Shown in pieces: positions 5,275-9,953 of a stretch of 9,953 nt of DNA. Position 1 is the stretch's first letter. Each line of letters begins with the position of its first letter. The position numbers and the translations under genes were made by a program. A model generated the notes under the pieces. That model was given only the letters and a program-made list of their open reading frames with translations, had not been told where the DNA came from and did no database searches. The stretch lies in NCBI GenBank assembly GCA_017621115.1, contig JAGATU010000031.1:1-9953 (forward strand), written 5' to 3'. Source of the stretch: Lachnospiraceae bacterium. Lineage in GTDB: Bacteria; Bacillota_A; Clostridia; Lachnospirales; Lachnospiraceae.

Positions 5275-8200
5275 ATGATTAAGAAAGACTTAGTTAACAA
5301 AAAAGTAGTAAGAGCCATCTCACTTGGTTTATCAGCAGTTATGTTGACAACACCTATGACAGCGTTGGCAAGTGATGGAACAAATCCGGGAGCAGGTACA
5401 CCGGTGGATCCTAATGCGGATGTAACAGATGCAGAAGTAACACAGAATGAAGTGGTTGCTGATGCAATCGATGATGCGCAGAAAACTATTTCAAATTCTG
5501 AAGAAGGAACTAATGTTGATGTGGTTCTTGAAACACCTGTTGTATTACCAAGTACAGGTGAAGAAATTGTTATCGTTCCGGATGCAGTAGAAGCGGCAGG
5601 AAATGGTGATCTTTCCGATGTTAAGACAACAGTTGGTGAAGGTGAAGATGCAGAAGAAATTACATATAAAGATGTTATTGGTGAAGCAGTTGAAAAGACT
5701 GAAACAACAGAAGAAAAGAATACAGGTCTTTTAGGTGCTAATGCAGAATTAGAAGATGCAGAGGACGCATTAAGTGATGTGGTAGAAGCGGAAGCGAATG
5801 CAAAGCAGGATATTGCAGAAACAAATACAATCATCGATGAGATTAAGGCTAATAATACAGCGGTTACAGATGCTAATACAAAAGCACAGGCAGCAGCAGA
5901 CAAGGCAGAAGAAGCATTAGCAGAAGCACAGGCAGCTACCACAGAAGCAGCAGCACAGGCCGCAGTAGATAAGGCAGAAGAAGCATTTAATGAAGCTACA
6001 GCAGCACAGGCAGATGCTCAGGCAGCATATGATGCAAATGTTGAGAAACTTGCCGCAGCAGAAGCAGAATTATTAAATGCAGAAAAGAGTTTAGAAAAAG
6101 CAATAGAATGTGCAACTACTACAGCATCAGAACTTAAGGCAGCATATGATGCAGTTAGTGAAGCTGCAGATAATGCAGCGGCATTAAAGGCACAGGTGGA
6201 TGCAGATGCAAAAGCACTTGAAGGATCTAAAGAGGCAAATTTAAAAGCAGCTTATGATAAGATGATGGCAGTGGGTGCTGTTAAAGATGTATACAGTGAT
6301 CCGGATGCAATAGATGAAAATGATGATGGTATCAGTGATGAGTGGTCAGCAGAGTTTGATGATGAAAGTGCACCCGGTGCTTATTGGACTGCAGCACGTG
6401 AATACTTTAAGCTGTATGTACAGTATGTATATGGTGATAACTTTGTTAGCGGAGATTTTGTAAAGAAAAATACACTTGATAATGGTTGGGATTATAGAGC
6501 TTCCAGAGATAACACATATACCGTTGTTTACAATGTTACAGATGAAGAAGGTAATGTAGTAATTGGTGAAGACGGAAAACCGGTTACGGCAACAGCATAC
6601 TATAACTACCATACAGCAGATAAAGAAGGTAACATCTATATTTATGAAAAAGAGATTGCAACTGGTAAGACTGAAGAAGTAACAGAAATAGTTCAGGTTG
6701 AGAAGACTAAAGAAGAAACATATACGGAAACATATTATGAAGATGAAGAAGTAACTACATCTGAGGATGCATTATCCATCAAGAGTACGGATACAGAGGG
6801 TAATGTAACTTATATTAAGTTAGATGATGTAAAGAAGGATACAGATGTAGTGCTTCCAACAGCAACCGGAGAAGATGGCGAGGCAACTTCTGTTTTGGTT
6901 AAGGATGATAATTCCCAGCTACTTGATTCAGATGAAGCAGAATTAGCTCAGAATCAGAAACTTGTTGAAGGAACATCAGAAGATTCTTATAGTGTTGAGA
7001 CTATTCAGGTCCCTGCTTCTTATGGAACTAAGGAAGTGGAAGTTGACTGGGAAGATAAGATTTCCACTGTCGACGAATTAGAAGATATATATGATGATTT
7101 TACTCAAAAATATCCAGAAGAAGATGGTTTTGTAATCAAAGTATATATAGATCATACATTTAGCGGACTTGAAGAAATTACATTGGATTCTTCTAAAGAT
7201 TTCTGGACGCAGGTAGAGTCATTCTTTATGGGAATCTGGGATAAGGGCTACGAAATTGGTGTATTCCAGACGGTTGAAGATACTGATAATGTAACGGAAT
7301 GGGTAGACCAGCAGGTTATTGTTAAGACAACAACAGCTACTGTTGAGACAACTACACAGCAGACAAAAAAAGCTGATAGATGGTATGATAAGAGAACTCA
7401 GGCAGAAAACGCAGGTCATAAGTACGCGCAAGAAACTCTTGGACTTAAAGAGGGCGAATATATAGTTAAAACTTATGATGATGATTGGTTGTTTGATCCG
7501 GATTACAAATATGAAATCTATTACAACACTACATCCTCAAGCAAAGTTGAGATTAAGTCTGAAACCTACTCTGCTACTTCATATGGTATGAATACTATTG
7601 CTACTACAACGACGCAATCTGTAGAAAAACAGAGAGAAGCTACCAGAACGGTGACATACTTCGAGGATGAGGAAAGGGTAGTAAAACCATCTGTTGATTA
7701 CGAGTACTGGACAGAACGCAGAAATACATCTAATGATGATGAAATCCAGAAAGCAATAGGTGATTACGAAGAAGCACTCAAGGCTATGAAAGCAAAACAG
7801 GATGCAGCAGCGGTTGCACTTGCAGCAGCATTACAGGCAAAAGCAGATGTGGAAAAGGCTCAGGCTGAATTTGCAGAATTAGAAGTTGGTAATAATTCTG
7901 CATGTGTTGAAGCGGCTAAGAAATTGGCAGAAGCTTCTGCGGCATATGAAAAAGCATTCGATGATTTAGAAGCAGCAAATCAGGCAGCAGAAGATGCACA
8001 GGATGCTTACGAAGATGCAGAAGCAGAACTCGACAGATTCATCCCAACACCTCCAGCAGGTGGTGAAGGCGGAACAACACCTACAACAGGTGGAGGAGCA
8101 GGTGGTACAACACCTACAACTCCTGTAGCTCCTGTAGTACCTGGAGCAGAAATTGCTGAAGGCGGCGCAGTAGTGACTCCTGTAGCAACAGGTGCCGGAG

Positions 8201-8511
8201 CAGGCGCTGATGCAGCAGTAGTTGATATCGAAGACGAAGATACACCACTCGCAGCAGGAATCGACAATGCAGATGGCAATGGCGATGCAAACGGTGGAGA
8301 TGGTGATGACGTACTCGTTGCAGGTGCAGAAGAAGATGAAACTGCAATCGTTGCAATCGAAGACGAAGATACACCTCTTGCAGCAGGTTCAGGCGCAGAT
8401 GGTAAGATGTCTTGGTGGTGGTTACTCATTGTAGCGCTCCTTGGAGCAACAGGTTACAAGATGTACAAAGATCATCAGAAGAAAAAAGAGGAAGCAGCAC
8501 AGGAAGCATAA
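5275..8511 (+). CDS. Large secreted coiled-coil surface protein with C-terminal membrane anchor
   Basis: A 1078-residue surface protein of unknown function. The signal peptide (1-32) ends in TALA, with likely cleavage before S33. A low-complexity Val/Asp/Glu region is followed by an Ala/Glu-rich coiled coil (about 148-333), a mixed, probably beta-rich middle region (about 335-815), a second coiled coil (about 820-920), a Pro/Gly/Thr linker (923-980), an acidic Gly/Asp stretch with two IEDEDTPLAAG copies, and a membrane segment starting WWWLLIV (about 1047-1060) with a Lys-rich cytoplasmic tail. There is no LPXTG. A D347-x-N-x-D-G-I-x-D355 loop resembles a calcium-binding EF-hand loop. Only two Cys are seen, C279 and C877, one in each coiled coil. 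AAGGAG lies 10 bases before the ATG. The layout recalls stalked adhesins such as streptococcal antigen I/II, but I see no clear homology. Confidence 0.95.
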   Translation: MIKKDLVNKKVVRAISLGLSAVMLTTPMTALASDGTNPGAGTPVDPNADVTDAEVTQNEVVADAIDDAQKTISNSEEGTNVDVVLETPVVLPSTGEEIVIVPDAVEAAGNGDLSDVKTTVGEGEDAEEITYKDVIGEAVEKTETTEEKNTGLLGANAELEDAEDALSDVVEAEANAKQDIAETNTIIDEIKANNTAVTDANTKAQAAADKAEEALAEAQAATTEAAAQAAVDKAEEAFNEATAAQADAQAAYDANVEKLAAAEAELLNAEKSLEKAIECATTTASELKAAYDAVSEAADNAAALKAQVDADAKALEGSKEANLKAAYDKMMAVGAVKDVYSDPDAIDENDDGISDEWSAEFDDESAPGAYWTAAREYFKLYVQYVYGDNFVSGDFVKKNTLDNGWDYRASRDNTYTVVYNVTDEEGNVVIGEDGKPVTATAYYNYHTADKEGNIYIYEKEIATGKTEEVTEIVQVEKTKEETYTETYYEDEEVTTSEDALSIKSTDTEGNVTYIKLDDVKKDTDVVLPTATGEDGEATSVLVKDDNSQLLDSDEAELAQNQKLVEGTSEDSYSVETIQVPASYGTKEVEVDWEDKISTVDELEDIYDDFTQKYPEEDGFVIKVYIDHTFSGLEEITLDSSKDFWTQVESFFMGIWDKGYEIGVFQTVEDTDNVTEWVDQQVIVKTTTATVETTTQQTKKADRWYDKRTQAENAGHKYAQETLGLKEGEYIVKTYDDDWLFDPDYKYEIYYNTTSSSKVEIKSETYSATSYGMNTIATTTTQSVEKQREATRTVTYFEDEERVVKPSVDYEYWTERRNTSNDDEIQKAIGDYEEALKAMKAKQDAAAVALAAALQAKADVEKAQAEFAELEVGNNSACVEAAKKLAEASAAYEKAFDDLEAANQAAEDAQDAYEDAEAELDRFIPTPPAGGEGGTTPTTGGGAGGTTPTTPVAPVVPGAEIAEGGAVVTPVATGAGAGADAAVVDIEDEDTPLAAGIDNADGNGDANGGDGDDVLVAGAEEDETAIVAIEDEDTPLAAGSGADGKMSWWWLLIVALLGATGYKMYKDHQKKKEEAAQEA
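8227..8388 (+). repeat. Two copies of an IEDEDTPLAAG-coding repeat
   Basis: The 11-residue motif IEDEDTPLAAG is encoded at 8227-8259 and again at 8356-8388. The first 20 bases are identical, and later bases differ at synonymous third positions. The copies are 129 bp apart and lie between the Pro/Gly linker and the membrane anchor. Similar D/E-rich TPL stretches occur just before sortase signals in other clostridial surface proteins, as I recall; here no LPXTG follows. Confidence 0.75.
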
Positions 8512-8545
8512 ATGCTCACCGTGTGAATTCTGAATAAACAAACAC

Positions 8546-8572
8546 AAAAGGGGTCGGGATTCGGCCCCTTTT
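8546..8572 (+). terminator. Intrinsic terminator of the surface-protein gene
   Basis: AAAAGGGGTCG (8546-8556) pairs with CGGCCCCTTTT (8562-8572) around a 5-base loop, with one G-T pair and a short T run at the end of the stem. It lies 35 bases after the stop codon, with the next promoter directly behind it. Confidence 0.88.
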
Positions 8573-8576
8573 ACTG

Positions 8577-8605
8577 TTGTAATATGAAATAATATGCCTT
8601 ATAAT
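8577..8605 (+). promoter_or_regulatory. Promoter of the Rpn-family nuclease gene
   Basis: TTGTAA (8577-8582), an exact 17-bp spacer and a perfect TATAAT (8600-8605). Transcription would start near 8612, leaving about 62 bases of leader. It is placed immediately after the preceding terminator, so the nuclease gene forms its own transcription unit. Confidence 0.75.
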
Positions 8606-8673
8606 AAATAATGTGGAAATGCATGGATGAGGAGTTAAACATTATTCGTAAGAGGAAGAAAGGAAGGTAATGA

Positions 8674-9645
8674 ATGAATAATGTGAACACTCCCTATGAT
8701 GACGTCTTTCGTACGTTGTTAACAGACTGTAAAAGCCTGATTATACCGGTAGTGAATGAAGTGTTTGGAGAACATTTCACCGGAGAAGAAAAAGTAGTAT
8801 TAAAGGAAAATGAGATTTTTCTAAGACAACAGGATGGTGATGAAGAAAAGCGAATTACAGATTCGTCATTTGCCATTGTTGGTATTGAATCAAACGATTC
8901 CAAACAATATCACTTGGAATGCCAGAGTACAGCGGATGGCAGTATGTTAATCCGGATGTATGAATATGATTCGCAGATTGCTTTGAAAGAAGGAGTATTG
9001 GAAGGCGAGGTATTGAATGTTCATTTTCCACAGTCGGCGATTCTATATTTGAGGCATAACAGTAACACTCCCGATATCATGAAGATATGTATTCATACAC
9101 CGGGCGGAAGCGTATCGTATCCTGTAATGGTTATGAAGGTTAAGGAATACGATATTGATGAAATATTTGAAAAGAAGTTATTGTTTTTGATTCCATTTTA
9201 CATTTTTTCTTATGAAAGCGGTCTCGGTCAGATTAATGAGGATGTAACGCGGCTTAGGCAATTGAGAGATACTTTTGAAATGATTAACAGCCGGTTAGAG
9301 CGGATGTGCATGGATGAAACTCTTGACAGATACACGAAGATGACAATCTGTGAGATGGCACAGAAGGTAGTTGAGGCATTGGCTAACAGATATGCCAATG
9401 TCAAGAAGGAGGTAACATCGGTTATGGGTGGAAAGGTATTGGAATATAAAGCGAAAGATATTCTCAGACAGGGTGAATCCAAAGGCAAAGAAATAGGTAA
9501 AGAAATAGGCAAAGAAATAGGGCTGGACGCCTTGGTAAATACGTTAAGAGATATGCTTCCGGATGCAGAGGCGGTACATGAAGCTGTAATCAGGAATGAA
9601 GAATACCGGGATGTTACATTGGAGCAGATCAGGAAGTTTTATTAG
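8674..9645 (+). CDS. Rpn-family PD-(D/E)XK nuclease / putative transposase protein
   Basis: A 323-residue protein of the Rpn/PDDEXK_2 group (recombination-promoting nucleases, often annotated as transposase, which are numerous in Lachnospiraceae genomes). The nuclease core is at the N-terminus: TPYDDVFRTLL, then ITDSSFAIVG with D63, then HLECQS with E82 and Q84, then MLIRMYEYDSQIAL. D63, E82 and Q84 fit the D...ExQ form of the PD-(D/E)XK active site. The C-terminal third is helical and holds three GKEI repeats (12 bases each, 9484-9519), a known kind of length-variable linker in these proteins. GGAAGG lies 6 bases before the ATG. No inverted repeats or target duplication are seen beside it, so it is not an evident intact mobile element. 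It has its own promoter and terminator. Role in the cell is unknown. Confidence 0.9.
   Translation: MNNVNTPYDDVFRTLLTDCKSLIIPVVNEVFGEHFTGEEKVVLKENEIFLRQQDGDEEKRITDSSFAIVGIESNDSKQYHLECQSTADGSMLIRMYEYDSQIALKEGVLEGEVLNVHFPQSAILYLRHNSNTPDIMKICIHTPGGSVSYPVMVMKVKEYDIDEIFEKKLLFLIPFYIFSYESGLGQINEDVTRLRQLRDTFEMINSRLERMCMDETLDRYTKMTICEMAQKVVEALANRYANVKKEVTSVMGGKVLEYKAKDILRQGESKGKEIGKEIGKEIGLDALVNTLRDMLPDAEAVHEAVIRNEEYRDVTLEQIRKFY
9484..9519 (+). repeat. Three tandem 12-bp units encoding GKEI
   Basis: Units GGCAAAGAAATA, GGTAAAGAAATA and GGCAAAGAAATA follow each other without gaps and encode GKEI three times. Units are multiples of 3, so copy-number change would not shift the frame. A preceding ESKGKEIG-like segment suggests the array grew from a similar motif. 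Confidence 0.85.
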
Positions 9646-9662
9646 TAAGAGAATGTATATAG

Positions 9663-9695
9663 AAGGGGAAATCGGTTTCGATTCCCCCTTTTTTT
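9663..9695 (+). terminator. Intrinsic terminator of the Rpn-family gene
   Basis: A stem of 12 positions with one A-C mismatch (9663-9674 with 9679-9690, loop GTTT) runs into seven T residues (9689-9695). It lies 17 bases after the stop codon and isolates the gene from the rpsL transcript. Confidence 0.87.
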
Positions 9696-9757
9696 AATGT
9701 TCGGCAAAAGTACACAAAAAAACACAATAAAATTCGTTAAATTTTTCAAATAGCATA

Positions 9758-9786
9758 TTGACAATGAAAATTCGGAGAATTATACT
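9758..9786 (+). promoter_or_regulatory. Strong sigma-A promoter of rpsL
   Basis: A perfect TTGACA (9758-9763), a 17-bp spacer and TATACT (9781-9786), with an A/T-rich stretch upstream that could act as an UP element. Transcription should begin near 9793. It gives the ribosomal operon a promoter separate from rpoBC. Confidence 0.9.
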
Positions 9787-9794
9787 TATTTAGT

Positions 9795-9812
9795 GTGCGC
9801 GATAATGCGCAC
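9795..9812 (+). promoter_or_regulatory. Hairpin at the 5' end of the rpsL leader
   Basis: GTGCGC (9795-9800), loop GATAAT, GCGCAC (9807-9812): a perfect 6-bp GC-rich stem within a few bases of the predicted start. No T run follows, so it is not a terminator. It could protect the 5' end of the mRNA or serve as a regulatory site. Confidence 0.6.
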
Positions 9813-9850
9813 TCGTAACAATTCATTATATAAATAGGAGGTGAAACCGA

Positions 9851-9953
9851 ATGCCAACATTTAACCAGTTAGTAAGAAAAGGACGTCAGACTACAGTTAA
9901 GAAATCTACAGCACCTGCTTTGTTAAAGAGCTTCAACTCTTTACACAAGAAGA
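9851..9953 (+). CDS. rpsL: Ribosomal protein S12 (5' end, partial)
   Basis: The first 34 codons begin MPTFNQLVRKGRQT and continue KKSTAPALLKSFNSL, the well-known N-terminus of S12, a 30S subunit protein near the decoding centre. The reading frame runs off the window edge. A near-perfect RBS, AGGAGGTGA (9836-9844), lies 6 bases before the ATG. It is normally followed by rpsG and fusA, which are outside the window. The unusual point is that it is separated from rpoC by an accessory insert of about 9 kb. Confidence 0.97.
   Translation, partial: MPTFNQLVRKGRQTTVKKSTAPALLKSFNSLHKK

Noticed and set aside
5268..5942. Long minus-strand reading frame opposite the surface-protein gene (224 codons)
   Set aside because: Ser/Ala-rich translation is the antisense of an Ala/Glu-rich coding strand; no RBS or recognisable domain.
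8007..8429. Minus-strand frames of 140 and 86 codons opposite the C-terminal part of the surface protein
   Set aside because: Low-complexity Ser/Pro and Leu/Arg translations come from the biased codons on the plus strand.
8404..8511. LPXTG sortase signal at the end of the surface protein
   Set aside because: No LPXTG or close variant precedes the membrane segment; only TPLAAG repeats are present.
8512..9696. Insertion sequence containing the Rpn-family gene
   Set aside because: No terminal inverted repeats or target-site duplication are visible, and the gene has its own ordinary promoter and terminator.

Overview
The window looks like chromosomal DNA from a low-GC Gram-positive anaerobe of the Clostridia, most likely Lachnospiraceae. 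This is an inference from the RpoC and S12 protein sequences, AGGAGG-type ribosome binding sites, sigma-A-like promoters, a stand-alone PilZ protein, an Rpn-type nuclease and alanine/glutamate-rich surface proteins. No marker here gives a species.

Layout. The left edge is the 3' end of rpoC (RNA polymerase beta', + strand), closed by a strong terminator. The right edge is the 5' end of rpsL (ribosomal protein S12, + strand), with its own consensus promoter and a small leader hairpin. In most Firmicutes rpoB-rpoC and rpsL-rpsG-fusA lie close together. Here about 9.1 kb of accessory genes separate them.

The insert has three parts. (1) A six-gene minus-strand operon, about 4.75 kb down to 0.75 kb. 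In transcription order it encodes a transglutaminase-like lipoprotein, a GspF/PilC-type inner-membrane platform protein, and four small single-pass membrane proteins resembling pseudopilins or accessory pilins. Genes are 13-51 bp apart or overlap by 4 bp, and each has a good RBS. No assembly ATPase, secretin or prepilin peptidase is in the window. (2) A plus-strand pair: a stand-alone PilZ (c-di-GMP receptor) gene divergent from the operon, and a 1078-residue secreted surface protein. That protein has a signal peptide, an Ala-rich coiled coil, a beta-rich middle region, a second coiled coil, a Pro/Gly/Thr linker and a C-terminal membrane anchor without LPXTG. (3) An Rpn/PD-(D/E)XK nuclease gene with its own promoter and terminator.

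How the parts may work together (inference): the operon and surface protein look like cell-surface machinery, and the PilZ protein offers a c-di-GMP input. The promoters of pilZ and the minus-strand operon overlap so closely that simultaneous use seems unlikely. Five TGTGAC/GTCACA boxes spaced near whole helical turns lie just upstream of the surface-protein gene, so that gene may be under a dedicated regulator. The best candidates for something undescribed are the pilin/transglutaminase operon, the surface protein's possible disulfide-locked antiparallel stalk, and the phased box array.
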